This document shows, piece after piece, positions 17,108-26,514 of a DNA stretch of 64,000 nt. Numbering within the stretch: the first letter of the stretch is position 1; each line of letters opens with the position of its first letter. The DNA is taken from positions 26,014 through 90,013 of the forward strand of contig NZ_CALXKQ010000009.1 of NCBI RefSeq assembly GCF_944388875.1, read 5' to 3'. The notes under the pieces were generated by a model. That model saw only the letters and a program-made list of their open reading frames with translations, had not been told where the DNA came from and made no database searches. The DNA comes from an uncultured Brachyspira sp. Its GTDB lineage: Bacteria; Spirochaetota; Brachyspiria; Brachyspirales; Brachyspiraceae. The translations under genes and the position numbers were made by a program.

Positions 17108-18544
17108 TTATCCAGTATACTCTTCTATATATTTTCTCATAAGCATTTTTATAGTTTCTTTATCCGCATCAAGAGAGGCTATATCAAAAGCATCAATCAT
17201 AACTTTTCGCTCTTCTGGTGTTAAGCATTTTACAGGGTCTTTAGCTATGAATAATTTTTTGTACTGCGAAGGAACTAATGTTTCATCATCCATCAATATC
17301 TCTTCATAGAGTTTCTCGCCTTCCCTAATTCCAGTAAATATAATAGGAATATCTTTTTCAGTAAGTCCGTACATTTTAAGCATATTTTTAGCCAAGTCTA
17401 AAATCCTTACTGGCTTTCCCATATCCAAAGTAAATATTATTCCATCATTTAAAGTACATGCTTTAATTACAAGTCTTGCGGCTTCTCTTATAGACATAAA
17501 AAATCTTACCATTTCAGGATGCGTAACAGTTAATGCTTTGCCCTCTCTTATCTGCTTTTCAAATACTGGTATAACACTTCCGCTGCTTCCTAAAACATTT
17601 CCAAACCTTGTTATTTTAAATGCTGTATTATTTTGCTCATGCGATAATGACATTATCATTCTTTCGCATATTCTTTTGCTTGCTCCCATTAATGAAGTAG
17701 GGCGTACTGCTTTATCTGTAGAGATAAATACAAAGTTTTTTATATTATTTTTAATAGCTAAAGTTGCAATATTTTCTGTAGCTAATATATTATTTTTAAT
17801 AGCTTCTTCAGGATAAGCTTCCATAAATGGAAGATGCTTATGAGCAGCTGCATGGAAAATTATATCTGGCTTTTCTTCTTTTAAGATTTTATCAACTTTA
17901 ACATAGTCGCGTACATTTGATATTATATACATGAATTTGTGTTTATGTTTTTCATTATTTCTGTCATTTAAAGACATTATAAGATTATGAACAGCACTTT
18001 CAGAATTATCCAAAGCCATAACTTTTTTTAGAGGAAGTGTAATTAACTGCCTTACAAGTTCGCTTCCTATAGAGCCTCCGCCTCCTGTAACTAATATTGT
18101 TTTATCTTTATAGTATTCAGAAATTTCTTTTTCATCAAAACCAATTTCCTCTCTTCCAAGCAAGTCAGAAGGCTCAAGATTTCTTATATCTTTTATAGAG
18201 GCATTTCCCTTTATTATTTCAAAAAAACATGGCAGTATTTTATATCTTATTCCAGTGGGGTATATAATATCCAATATTCCAAGAAGTTCTTTTTGTTTAA
18301 GGGTAGGTATTGCAATAATTATTTCTTCTATATCTATATTATTTTTTTTATATTCCTCTATTATTTTATCTATATCTTTTACCTTGCCTTTAACTTCTAT
18401 AGAATGTAATTCTTTTTTATTCTCATCATCATCTAAAAAGCAAAGTATATTATATTCATTATTATCATCAGAAGTTAATATTTCAGATGCAAGTGTTTCT
18501 CCTGCATTTCCAGCCCCAATTATCACTATATTTTTTTTATTCAT
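17108..18544 (-). CDS. CapD/FlaA1-like nucleotide-sugar dehydratase/epimerase
   Basis: Polysaccharide biosynthesis protein of the CapD/PglF/FlaA1 group, which act on UDP-N-acetylhexosamines (4,6-dehydratase or epimerase). Residues ~1-110 form an N-terminal Rossmann-like domain (IVIIGAGNAGETL). The catalytic SDR domain starts at ILVTGGGGSIGSELVRQL (~150-167) and includes FHAAAHKHLPFME and FISTDKAVRPTSLMGASKR. Many relatives have four N-terminal membrane helices; this one lacks them and should be cytosolic. It is divergent from the SWIM-protein gene. The start has only a weak AGGA site. Confidence 0.88.
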   Translation of the reverse strand: MNKKNIVIIGAGNAGETLASEILTSDDNNEYNILCFLDDDENKKELHSIEVKGKVKDIDKIIEEYKKNNIDIEEIIIAIPTLKQKELLGILDIIYPTGIRYKILPCFFEIIKGNASIKDIRNLEPSDLLGREEIGFDEKEISEYYKDKTILVTGGGGSIGSELVRQLITLPLKKVMALDNSESAVHNLIMSLNDRNNEKHKHKFMYIISNVRDYVKVDKILKEEKPDIIFHAAAHKHLPFMEAYPEEAIKNNILATENIATLAIKNNIKNFVFISTDKAVRPTSLMGASKRICERMIMSLSHEQNNTAFKITRFGNVLGSSGSVIPVFEKQIREGKALTVTHPEMVRFFMSIREAARLVIKACTLNDGIIFTLDMGKPVRILDLAKNMLKMYGLTEKDIPIIFTGIREGEKLYEEILMDDETLVPSQYKKLFIAKDPVKCLTPEERKVMIDAFDIASLDADKETIKMLMRKYIEEYTG

Positions 18545-18638
18545 TTATATTTAAATCCTAAAAAATATTTTAAAGTAGTATATATTTTTTTTATTTATTA
18601 TACAAGTTTTTTTCTGTAATTATATATATTGCCTATCT

Positions 18639-18667
18639 TTGACAATATATTAATTTTAGTATATCAT
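18639..18667 (+). promoter_or_regulatory. Promoter directly before the SWIM-finger gene
   Basis: TTGACA, 17-bp spacer and TATCAT. The -10 ends 7 nt before the ATG at 18675 and no ribosome site is present, so a leaderless mRNA is expected. Confidence 0.8.
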
Positions 18668-18674
18668 ATTATCA

Positions 18675-20384
18675 ATGACTGACAAAATTAATAATTTAAA
18701 ACAATACATAAATGAAAATTTTCTGCTTACTTTAACAAGTAAAGGCATATATAACAGAGCTGTTAAAGATATTGATAATATTATAAATAATAACCCTGAA
18801 AAGATAAAATTGGAAGAATCAGAAGATAAAATAAAAGTAATAATAGATACATCAGAAGTTACTTTAAATGATTCAGATATAAAAGCAAGTAAATGCACAT
18901 GTCCTTCAAAAGATATTTGCAAACATATAATAATGGCTCTTCTATATATAGAAAATATAAGTTCAAATAGTGCTGAAATAGATAAAAAAGCATCAGAAGA
19001 AGAAATTAATACTGATAATAATTCATTTGATGAGGTTAAAAATATTCCCTTTAATGAGATTAGAAAATTAAGCACAAAAAAGAATTTTGAATATGCATTA
19101 GACAGATTTTATGAGGATATAGAAGTTCAAATAAAAGAAGATGCTATGCTTGAAATATGTATACCAGAAGAGGATACAAATGTTTATTTCCCTAAAAATG
19201 ACAGTGTGAAAAAAGCAGTATGTTCATGCAAGGATTCTTCTTTATGTTCTCATAAGATAATTGCAATACTAAAATATAAAGAAATGTACGGTACTTTAGA
19301 GGAAATAAATGAAGAAGACAAAGAAATAGATGAAAATATTTTAAAATTTTCAAAAGTTTTTGCAGAAAGTATATTTGAAAAAGGTTTATACTCATGCAGT
19401 GAAAAGGATTTTGATATAGCAGAACAGCTTAGCATTAAACTTCAAATGAAAATAATGCCTGAGCTTTCAAAGATGTTTAGAAGTATTGCTGACGGTATTG
19501 ATGCTATGCTTAATAAAAGAGCTTCTTTTAATAAATTATTTTGTTTTTCCACTATTTCAAGACTTTATAATACTATAAATTTAATAGAAAAAGCTAAAAA
19601 AGAAAATGATAATAAAACTGTAAAATTACTAACAGGAGAAATTAGAAGCAAATATATAAATAGAAGAAGCGGTGATTTTTTAGGATTGGGGGCTTATCCT
19701 TGGATTACTTCTACAGGATACTTAGGCGTCAGTGCCTATTTGTATAATTTGAATTCTAAAAATACCGCTTTCTTTTCGTATGTTATACCTACATTTTATG
19801 ATAATGCCAAAATTTCTTATGAAGATGTTAGAAGCAATTACAGAAAAAAAATGCATTTTGAAAATAATCTTTCTATAGAAGAAGTTTCTAAATTTAAATC
19901 TAAATTTACATCATATAAAATTAACAGCGAAGAGAGAATATCATCAAGCAAATATACTTCTGTTATATTAAATGACAGAGTAGATTCTAAGTTACTTGAG
20001 CAGATAAAAGCATCAAAAAATAATGAAGAATTATTTGCAGAAACCTATAATGATGTACTTAATATAGATTTTAATTATGATTATTTTAATAGAAATGACA
20101 AAATAAAAATTATAATAGCTAAGTTTCAAAGAATAGAAAATATAGATTTTGATAAAGTGCAGCAAATACTTTATTTTGATATAGTGAATAATGATGATGA
20201 GAGATTAACTTTAAATATTAAATATAATTCAATTAATTCAAATGGTATTAAATATATAATGAATTATAAAAACTCTGATATTGATAAAGACAGATTTATA
20301 TTATTAGAAAAAACTAAGTATTATATACGTCCTATAAGTATAATAAATGTTAATGCTGTTATAAATATATTTTTTGAAAATTAA
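18675..20384 (+). CDS. Double SWIM zinc-finger protein of unknown function (569 aa)
   Basis: Two SWIM-type zinc motifs (CxC...CxH) are visible: C74, C76, C82, H84 (KCTCPSKDICKH) and C183, C185, C191, H193 (VCSCKDSSLCSH). SWIM fingers usually bind DNA or protein partners and often accompany SWI2/SNF2 helicases or MuDR transposases, but no helicase or transposase motif is seen here. Residues ~225-569 are a hydrophilic unrecognised region. The start is supported by a consensus promoter ending 7 nt upstream. No helicase gene is adjacent. Function unknown. Confidence 0.8.
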   Translation: MTDKINNLKQYINENFLLTLTSKGIYNRAVKDIDNIINNNPEKIKLEESEDKIKVIIDTSEVTLNDSDIKASKCTCPSKDICKHIIMALLYIENISSNSAEIDKKASEEEINTDNNSFDEVKNIPFNEIRKLSTKKNFEYALDRFYEDIEVQIKEDAMLEICIPEEDTNVYFPKNDSVKKAVCSCKDSSLCSHKIIAILKYKEMYGTLEEINEEDKEIDENILKFSKVFAESIFEKGLYSCSEKDFDIAEQLSIKLQMKIMPELSKMFRSIADGIDAMLNKRASFNKLFCFSTISRLYNTINLIEKAKKENDNKTVKLLTGEIRSKYINRRSGDFLGLGAYPWITSTGYLGVSAYLYNLNSKNTAFFSYVIPTFYDNAKISYEDVRSNYRKKMHFENNLSIEEVSKFKSKFTSYKINSEERISSSKYTSVILNDRVDSKLLEQIKASKNNEELFAETYNDVLNIDFNYDYFNRNDKIKIIIAKFQRIENIDFDKVQQILYFDIVNNDDERLTLNIKYNSINSNGIKYIMNYKNSDIDKDRFILLEKTKYYIRPISIINVNAVINIFFEN

Positions 20385-20423
20385 AATATGTTTAGCATAT
20401 AAATATAATATACTAAACATATT
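20385..20423 (-). terminator. Terminator of the aminotransferase gene
   Basis: An 11-bp stem (AATATGTTTAG / CTAAACATATT) with a 17-nt loop is followed on the minus strand by TTTTAATTTT. It sits between convergent genes and overlaps the last codon region of the SWIM gene. Confidence 0.6.
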
Positions 20424-20430
20424 AAAAATA

Positions 20431-21564
20431 TTATTTATTTACAAATTTTTTTATTCTTTCAGCAGCCTCTTTTAATAAAGGTATATCCTGTGTTAAAGCT
20501 ATTCTAAAATAATTCTCGCTTCCAAAAGCAATACCCGGTACTACAGCAACACCAGTTTCATCAAGCATTTTCATACAAAAATCAATAGAATTTTCTTTTG
20601 AGAACTTGCTGTATCCTACAAACAAATAAAATGCTCCCCTAGGTTCTATAACATCAAATCCTAAATCTGATAATTCTTTAGACATTATCATAGCACGTTC
20701 TTTATATGTATCTCTAAAACTTTCAATGAAAGGACAATTTTTTAAAGCATATTCAGCTATAGCACATGAAAGAGCAACCATGCTTCCCACATTATTAAAA
20801 CTTGCATTAATAAAGCATTTTCTTACATATTCAGGCGATATGCTGTATCCTATTCTCCATCCAGTCATAGAATGAGATTTAGAAAAACCATTGAAAGCAA
20901 TAACTTTATCTTTTATAGAAGGATAAGATGTGAATGATGTAAAAGGGTAAAAAGATATAGCAGAATATATTTCATCAGCTATAATAAATATATCCTTTTT
21001 TTCAAAGTATTTAACAAGTTCATCCATTTCTTCTTTTTTAAGCATATATCCAGACGGATTTCCAGGATTACTGAATAGTATTGCTTTAGTTTTGCTTGTA
21101 ACAGCTTTTTCTATAGTTTCAGGTTTTAATACGAATTTATCTTCGCTTGTATCCAAATAAACAATTTTTCCATAAGCTAATTTAATAGCCCATTCATAAG
21201 GAGAAAAAAACGGTGTAGGAAGTATTACCTCATCATCAATATTTAATATAGTTCTAAATACAGAAGAAATTCCTTCCATAGAACCAATATGCATTAAAAT
21301 ATTATTAGCATTAACATTAGAGCCATAATATTTATTATAATGATTAGCTACAAGCTCCCTTAATTCATTTGAACCTCCCGCCTGCGTATAACCTAATGCA
21401 TGAGTTTTTGCATACTCATATCCATAATCAATAAATTCTCTAGGAGGCTGCAAATCAGGCTCTCCTATAGTAAGCATTATAGCATTTCCCTTTTTTTGAG
21501 CTTTTTCAGTGAATTCTCTAATAATAGAATAAGGTACAGTAAGTATATTTTTATTAAGCTCCAT
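20431..21564 (-). CDS. patA: Class I/II aminotransferase, probably N-acetyl-diaminopimelate aminotransferase
   Basis: Fold-type I PLP aminotransferase. The conserved segments are SNPGNPSGYML, DEIYSAISF and the Schiff-base motif GFSKSHSMTGWRIGY. Sequence alone places it among aspartate-aminotransferase-like enzymes. Its position last in a cluster with an amidohydrolase, dapA, dapB and dapH suggests it aminates N-acetyl-2-amino-6-oxopimelate in the acetylase branch of lysine/diaminopimelate synthesis, as PatA does in Bacillus. A CGGAGAG site supports the start. A strong hairpin separates it from dapH. The gene symbol is an inference from context. Confidence 0.8.
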   Translation of the reverse strand: MELNKNILTVPYSIIREFTEKAQKKGNAIMLTIGEPDLQPPREFIDYGYEYAKTHALGYTQAGGSNELRELVANHYNKYYGSNVNANNILMHIGSMEGISSVFRTILNIDDEVILPTPFFSPYEWAIKLAYGKIVYLDTSEDKFVLKPETIEKAVTSKTKAILFSNPGNPSGYMLKKEEMDELVKYFEKKDIFIIADEIYSAISFYPFTSFTSYPSIKDKVIAFNGFSKSHSMTGWRIGYSISPEYVRKCFINASFNNVGSMVALSCAIAEYALKNCPFIESFRDTYKERAMIMSKELSDLGFDVIEPRGAFYLFVGYSKFSKENSIDFCMKMLDETGVAVVPGIAFGSENYFRIALTQDIPLLKEAAERIKKFVNK

Positions 21565-21605
21565 GATAGACTCTCCGTATATTTTTTAATTTTGCTAAAA
21601 ATTGG

Positions 21606-21640
21606 AAAAGCCTCTATATAGTTTATATATAGAGGCTTTT
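21606..21640 (-). terminator. Strong terminator between dapH and patA
   Basis: A 15-bp perfect stem (AAAAGCCTCTATATA / TATATAGAGGCTTTT) with a 5-nt loop lies immediately behind the dapH stop and before patA. Confidence 0.8.
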
Positions 21641-21642
21641 AA

Positions 21643-22347
21643 TTATTTTCTTAAATCATCAACTAATTTAGTTTTGTCGGAAGTTTTTTCATCTTTGTCT
21701 TTTATTACTTTGGCAGGATTTCCTACAACAACCTGATTATCTAAAACATCCTCTATAACAACAGCACCAGCCCCAATAACAGCGTTTTTACCAATATGAA
21801 CACCTTCTATAATAACAGCATTAGCACCTATAACAACATTATCTTCTATTATAACAGGCTTAGCAGAAGGAGGCTCAATTACTCCAGCAACAACAGCTCC
21901 AGCTCCTACATGGCAGTTTTTTCCTACAATAGCACGTCCGCCTAGAACAGCCCCCATATCTATCATAGTGCCTTCTCCAACTTCAGCTCCTATATTAATT
22001 ATAGCTCCCATCATTATAACAGCATTATCGCCTATTTTTACTTTATCTCTAATTACTGCCCCTGGTTCTATTCTAGCATTAATATTAAAATAGCTTAAAG
22101 TAGGTACTCCTGAATTTCTTCTGTCATTTTCTAAATAATAATCTTCTATAGCATCTTTATATTCATCTAATATAGTTTTAATCTCTTCATAATCTCCTAC
22201 TATAAAGTGAAAATTTCCAGAAGAAAATACTTTTGCTGTAGTTTTAATATTATCAATATTTCCTTTTATATATATTTTAACAGGTGTTTTCTTCTTAGAG
22301 TTTTTAATATATGCTATTATATCTTCTGACTTTTCTAACATGTCCAT
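21643..22347 (-). CDS. dapH: Tetrahydrodipicolinate N-acetyltransferase
   Basis: Left-handed beta-helix acyltransferase that acetylates tetrahydrodipicolinate (DapD/DapH group). The N-terminal ~90 residues ([20 protein letters not shown]) are the DapH-type domain. From ~90 a series of hexapeptide repeats follows ([60 protein letters not shown]). The short N-terminus and length (234 aa) fit the N-acetyl enzyme rather than the longer succinyl-transferase DapD. It lies 33 bp behind dapB. Confidence 0.93.
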   Translation of the reverse strand: MDMLEKSEDIIAYIKNSKKKTPVKIYIKGNIDNIKTTAKVFSSGNFHFIVGDYEEIKTILDEYKDAIEDYYLENDRRNSGVPTLSYFNINARIEPGAVIRDKVKIGDNAVIMMGAIINIGAEVGEGTMIDMGAVLGGRAIVGKNCHVGAGAVVAGVIEPPSAKPVIIEDNVVIGANAVIIEGVHIGKNAVIGAGAVVIEDVLDNQVVVGNPAKVIKDKDEKTSDKTKLVDDLRK

Positions 22348-22380
22348 CTATAAATTATTCTCCTCATGTAATATATATTG

Positions 22381-23076
22381 TTATGATAGTACTTCTTTCA
22401 TTCTGTATAGACCTGGTTTTTTTCCTATAAGGAATTTAGCAGCTTTCACAGCACCATTGGCAAATATTCTTCTTGAAGTAGAGGTATGTTTTATTTCTAT
22501 AATTTCATCATCTCCATAGAATATAACTTTATGCTCTCCTACAACAGAACCACCTCTTATAGAATGCACTCCTATTTCATTTTTATCTCTTACATGCAAT
22601 CCGTTTCTTCCATGAACTAATGACATTTTATTATCTAATGCAGCATTAATAACATTAAAAAGACTTTTTGCAGTACCGCTTGGGGAATCTACTTTTCTGT
22701 TATGGTGAGTTTCTATGATTTCAATATCAAAACCTGTTAATAGAGGAGCAATTTTTGCAACAATTTCATTCATTAAATTCATACCTATACAAGTATTAGA
22801 AGATAATACTATAGGTACATGTGAAGAAGCTTCAACAATTTTAGCAAGCACATTCTCATCATAACCAGTGGTACAAATAACCATAGGTATATTATTTTTT
22901 ACACCATATTCTATCATAGAAGGAAGTCTTGAAAAATGTGAAAAATCTATAATTATATCACCTTTTTCATTTGTTAGATCATCAGCAAAACCAGTGATTT
23001 CCAATTCACCTTCTTTTTCTATGACTTCTTTTAACATAGAGCTCATAACTCCAGTTCCATGTATTATTACTTTCAT
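22381..23076 (-). CDS. dapB: 4-hydroxy-tetrahydrodipicolinate reductase
   Basis: NAD(P)H-dependent reductase making tetrahydrodipicolinate. Visible are the N-terminal dinucleotide motif IHGTGVMSSML (shorter than in E. coli), IDFSHFSRLP, CTTGYDEN and the signature EIIETHHNRKVDSPSGTA with the catalytic His and Lys. The substrate loop HSIRGGSVVGEH is also present. At 231 aa it belongs to the shorter DapB forms. A GGAG site precedes the ATG. It lies 41 bp behind dapA in the same operon. Confidence 0.95.
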   Translation of the reverse strand: MKVIIHGTGVMSSMLKEVIEKEGELEITGFADDLTNEKGDIIIDFSHFSRLPSMIEYGVKNNIPMVICTTGYDENVLAKIVEASSHVPIVLSSNTCIGMNLMNEIVAKIAPLLTGFDIEIIETHHNRKVDSPSGTAKSLFNVINAALDNKMSLVHGRNGLHVRDKNEIGVHSIRGGSVVGEHKVIFYGDDEIIEIKHTSTSRRIFANGAVKAAKFLIGKKPGLYRMKEVLS

Positions 23077-23117
23077 TTATCACTCCAAATTTTTTATTTT
23101 TATTTATAAAAAATAAA

Positions 23118-23999
23118 TTATTTTTTTAAACCATATTTATTTATTATTTCTCTAACATGCTCCCTATTTTTATCGCTTAAAGGTCCCAATGGAGAACGGC
23201 AAGGTCCTACATCAAAACCCATAATGTTCATAGCCTCTTTTATAGGTACAGGATTAACCTCTATAAACATAGCTCTAATTAAATCTATATATTTAATCTG
23301 TGCTTTTACAGCTTCTGCAACATTTCCATTGAGATAATTCATAACCATATCATGATTTTCTCTAGGTATAATATTGCTTGTAACTGATATAACCCCTTTT
23401 CCGCCTAATGCAAGTATTGGAGTAACCATGTCATCATTTCCTGAATATATATCCAAGTTAGGAGCTATATTGGCAATATCAGCTACATATCCAATATCAC
23501 CGCTTGCTTCTTTAATTGCCTTAATATTTGAAACAGCGGCTAAAGTTTTAATAACATTCAAAGATAATTTTACGCCAGTCCTTGAAGGTACATTATACAT
23601 TATAACAGGACATTTTACACTATTTGCTATTTGCGTAAAATAATCAATAAGTCCGCTTTCATTTCCTTTGTTATAATACGGAGTTACAGCCATTACAATA
23701 TCGGCACCATATTCATAAGATTTTTTACTAAACTCTACAGCCAAACTTGTATTATTAGTTCCAGTACCTGCTATGACTAAAGTTCTTTTTTTAGTACGTT
23801 CTATACAGAATTTTATTACCTCAAGTCTTTCTTCGGCACTAAGCGTTGCACTCTCTGCGGTTGTTCCTGCTGCTATTATAGCATCAGCTTTATTTGCTAT
23901 TTGGAACTCTATAAGTTCTTCTAATTTCTCGTAATTAACCCTATAATCATTAGTAAATGGTGTTATTAAAGCTACACCAGCTCCTTCAAATAATGACAT
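23118..23999 (-). CDS. dapA: 4-hydroxy-tetrahydrodipicolinate synthase
   Basis: Class I aldolase condensing pyruvate and aspartate semialdehyde. With the start at MSLFEGAGVALITPF the catalytic residues fall at Tyr135 (VIMYNVPSRTG) and Lys163 (IKAIKEASGD); the TTAES substrate motif is near 46-50. The ATG two codons upstream directly abuts the AAAGGAG site, so the second ATG, 6 nt away from it, is the better start. It is followed by dapB and dapH. Confidence 0.96.
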   Translation of the reverse strand: MSLFEGAGVALITPFTNDYRVNYEKLEELIEFQIANKADAIIAAGTTAESATLSAEERLEVIKFCIERTKKRTLVIAGTGTNNTSLAVEFSKKSYEYGADIVMAVTPYYNKGNESGLIDYFTQIANSVKCPVIMYNVPSRTGVKLSLNVIKTLAAVSNIKAIKEASGDIGYVADIANIAPNLDIYSGNDDMVTPILALGGKGVISVTSNIIPRENHDMVMNYLNGNVAEAVKAQIKYIDLIRAMFIEVNPVPIKEAMNIMGFDVGPCRSPLGPLSDKNREHVREIINKYGLKK

Positions 24000-24030
24000 A
24001 TTCATCTCCTTTAATTATATATTATTACTA

Positions 24031-25212
24031 TTATAAAAACAACTCTTTATTTTTATAAGTATTATAAACATTTAAAACCTGCATCTTTACGCCTATATTT
24101 ATAGCATCTTCATCAATATCAAATAAGCTGTTATGAATAGGGGCATTTATCTTATCATTAGAAACCCCCAAACTAAAGAAAGCCCCTTTAACTCTTTGAA
24201 GATAATAACTAAAATCTTCTGTAGTCATATTAGGATTTTCTTTTATGCAGTTTTCTTTTCCTAAAAACATACTTCCAGATTCTATTATAATATTAACAGC
24301 ATTATCATGGTTAATTAAAGCAGGATAAGAAGGTATATTTATAAACTCAGCATATCCGCCGAAACTTTTAGCCGTATTAACTATAATATTTTCTATCATT
24401 TTAAGTCTGTAATCTCTAGCTTCATCATCACACAGCATTCTAATAATGCCTTCCATTTTTACATTTTCAGCTACTATATTATTTGCAGTTCCTCCGTTAA
24501 TTGTACCAATATGAAGCCTCATGCTTCCGTCTGTAAAGGCAGATACAAAACTATGAAGCTGAGTTATTATATGAGAAGCTATTATTATGGAATCTGTACC
24601 ATAGTATGATTTAGCCCCATGTGCTGATTTTCCTTTTATATTCACCTCAAACATATTAGAACTTGCATACATTGCTCCATAAGTAAAGCTGATTTGTCCC
24701 ACCCTTATTTCAGGTCTTACATGAAGCCCATAAATAACATTAACATTATTTAAAGCTCCTTCTTCTATCATAGGCAAAGCACCGCCTGTTGTTTCTTCTG
24801 CAGGCTGATATATTAACCTTATATTGCATGGAGGTTTTATCTCAGAAAAATATTTTGCTGTTCCTGTTAGTATTGCCGTATGAACATCATGTCCGCATGA
24901 ATGACATTTCCCTTTATTTTTGGAGGAGTATGAACAAGTTTTTTTATCCTCCATAGGCAAAGCATCCATATCCGCTCTAAAGGCTATAGTAAAATTTTTA
25001 TCTTCGCCTTCGATGTCAGCTATTATGCCGGTATTTGCTATTTTAGTTTTGTGATTTACATTAAACGATTTGAGTATAGAAGATATTTTTTCCATAGTTC
25101 TAAACTCTTCAAAACCTAACTCAGGATGTGAGTGTAAATCTCTTCTTAAATCTATTAAAAAGTCTTTCATAGACAAAAGAATATCATCTGATACTGTAAA
25201 ATTATTGTTCAT
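24031..25212 (-). CDS. M20-family amidohydrolase, probably N-acetyl-diaminopimelate deacetylase
   Basis: Zinc metallopeptidase of the M20D amidohydrolase group. Visible are LRRDLHSHPELGFEEFRT, FRADMDALPMED, the metal-binding SCGHDVHTAILTGTA, QPAEETTGGALPMIEEGAL, GLHVRP and the C-terminal MTTEDFSYYLQ. It is the first gene of the dapA-dapB-dapH-aminotransferase cluster, so it most likely removes the acetyl group from N-acetyl-LL-diaminopimelate. On sequence alone it could also be a hippurate- or amino-acid-type amidohydrolase. AAGGTA lies 10 nt before the ATG. Confidence 0.85.
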   Translation of the reverse strand: MNNNFTVSDDILLSMKDFLIDLRRDLHSHPELGFEEFRTMEKISSILKSFNVNHKTKIANTGIIADIEGEDKNFTIAFRADMDALPMEDKKTCSYSSKNKGKCHSCGHDVHTAILTGTAKYFSEIKPPCNIRLIYQPAEETTGGALPMIEEGALNNVNVIYGLHVRPEIRVGQISFTYGAMYASSNMFEVNIKGKSAHGAKSYYGTDSIIIASHIITQLHSFVSAFTDGSMRLHIGTINGGTANNIVAENVKMEGIIRMLCDDEARDYRLKMIENIIVNTAKSFGGYAEFINIPSYPALINHDNAVNIIIESGSMFLGKENCIKENPNMTTEDFSYYLQRVKGAFFSLGVSNDKINAPIHNSLFDIDEDAINIGVKMQVLNVYNTYKNKELFL

Positions 25213-25300
25213 AATACTTTGTACCTTAATTAATTTTAAAATAGTTATACACTATTTTTTATAAAAATTATATATAATGTTAATATTTAGATAGAATTTT

Positions 25301-25495
25301 TTAAAGATTACTTCTTATTAGATAAGCTGCGTTTGAAAGATTTATAGAATTTAGAAAGCTGAAAATAAATATTTGAATTATTAATTCTTTGGGTGGTATT
25401 GCATCTGGTCGAAATATACATTCCAAACTCCTTATAAAAATTATTGATAGTATTATTATATACAATAATATCGTAAAAGTCAATAAAAACAGCAT
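25301..25495 (-). CDS. Possible small membrane protein
   Basis: An open frame with two hydrophobic helices (MLFLLTFTILLYIIILSIIF and LIIQIFIFSFLNS) joined by a polar loop (RSLECIFRPDAIPPKE). The frame is open from an ATG at 25519, but that ATG lies inside the terminator hairpin of the upstream gene, so the ATG at 25495 is more plausible. No clear ribosome site is seen, so this may not be a gene. Confidence 0.3.
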   Translation of the reverse strand: MLFLLTFTILLYIIILSIIFIRSLECIFRPDAIPPKELIIQIFIFSFLNSINLSNAAYLIRSNL

Positions 25496-25504
25496 TATTT
25501 TTTT

Positions 25505-25540
25505 AAAAAAGGAATACATATATAAAATGCATTCCTTTTT
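25505..25540 (-). terminator. Terminator of the outer-membrane protein gene
   Basis: The stem AAAAAGGAAT / ATTCCTTTTT, extended by three more pairs past one mismatch, is followed on the minus strand by a T-run. Confidence 0.7.
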
Positions 25541-25561
25541 ATTTTTTATTTTAATTATTTA

Positions 25562-26206
25562 TTAGAATCTTAATCCTATTTGTCCGCCTAAATCAAAAGC
25601 TGACATTTTAGTGTGAAAAGAAGGATTTTTAGTTTCTATTACTCCGAAGTCATAAGAAGCATATACTCCAAGAACTATATTCAAAGGAAGTAAGAAATCC
25701 ACTGTAGCTTTAAGATAAGGAATATATGGATTTTTGAAATTTTCTTTTATCTTTTTAAAATCATATCCTACAGAAGTGTATCCTCCGTCGCTTTCTCTGA
25801 AGTAGCTGCTTCCTCCTAAAGGTATTTTTACCCCAGCACCTACTCCTATAGATATGAATGCTATATCTATTTTAGGCAATACTCCTATCATTATACTGTC
25901 AAAAGCTATACAGCCCCTAGACTTTTCATCCATTGCTGATTTGAAAGCAAATACATCTCTGTTATATCCTAAATCCAAACCAAGTCCGAATGATAGGTAT
26001 CGAAAACCAAAGTAGTATGCAGGCTGAAAATGTATTCCGAATTCAAATCCTGCATCGGATTTTAAATTGCCTGCATCATTTCCGCTGAAGCTGCTGAAAC
26101 TTGCTCCGAGAGGTATCATTAATCCTAAACTTGCACCTGTTTTTGCCATTAAATTTCCGCTTATAGTAATAACTAATATAGATGATATTATTATTAGTTT
26201 TTTCAT
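25562..26206 (-). CDS. Outer-membrane beta-barrel protein
   Basis: Residues 1-21 (MKKLIIISSILVITISGNLM) are a Sec signal peptide. The mature part alternates polar and hydrophobic residues with many Gly/aromatic strands (SLGLMIPLGASF, FGFRYLSFGLGLDLGY, SIGVGAGVKIPLG) and ends in GGQIGLRF, a C-terminal Phe typical of beta-barrel assembly signals. Length (214 aa) suggests an 8-10 strand barrel. No specific family is recognised. A GGAG site precedes the ATG, and a likely promoter is at 26251-26280. Confidence 0.8.
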   Translation of the reverse strand: MKKLIIISSILVITISGNLMAKTGASLGLMIPLGASFSSFSGNDAGNLKSDAGFEFGIHFQPAYYFGFRYLSFGLGLDLGYNRDVFAFKSAMDEKSRGCIAFDSIMIGVLPKIDIAFISIGVGAGVKIPLGGSSYFRESDGGYTSVGYDFKKIKENFKNPYIPYLKATVDFLLPLNIVLGVYASYDFGVIETKNPSFHTKMSAFDLGGQIGLRF

Positions 26207-26250
26207 TATCTTCTCCTTAAAAAAAATAAATTGTTTTTATTTATATAAAA

Positions 26251-26280
26251 ATTATATCCCATTATTATATAAAAAATCAA
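26251..26280 (-). promoter_or_regulatory. Putative promoter of the outer-membrane protein gene
   Basis: Minus-strand TTGATT, 18-bp spacer and TATAAT, ~45 bp before the ATG. Confidence 0.45.
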
Positions 26281-26514
26281 TACCTAAAAACAATATATAA
26301 TTCCATTTTTATGCTTTATTGGTAAAAAATGTAAGAATTATCTAACATTTTCTATAAATTTAAACATTCGACTAAATTGTTAAAACATACAAAAGTTGTA
26401 AAATATCATTGCAATAAATAAAAAATAATTATATGTTTCTTTAACTAGGCATTAAAATTTTTGTTTAAAATCTAATAGTTAGATAAAAAAAATCTAATAA
26501 GGACTTAAAGAAAT
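26281..26514. other. Gene-free stretch before mmdA
   Basis: This is the remainder of the ~310-bp gap between the outer-membrane protein gene and mmdA. It is AT-rich, with a weak promoter-like TTGTTA-16-TAAAAT near 26378-26405 and a direct repeat AATCTAATA just before the mmdA ribosome site. I see no RNA gene or open frame. Confidence 0.4.
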
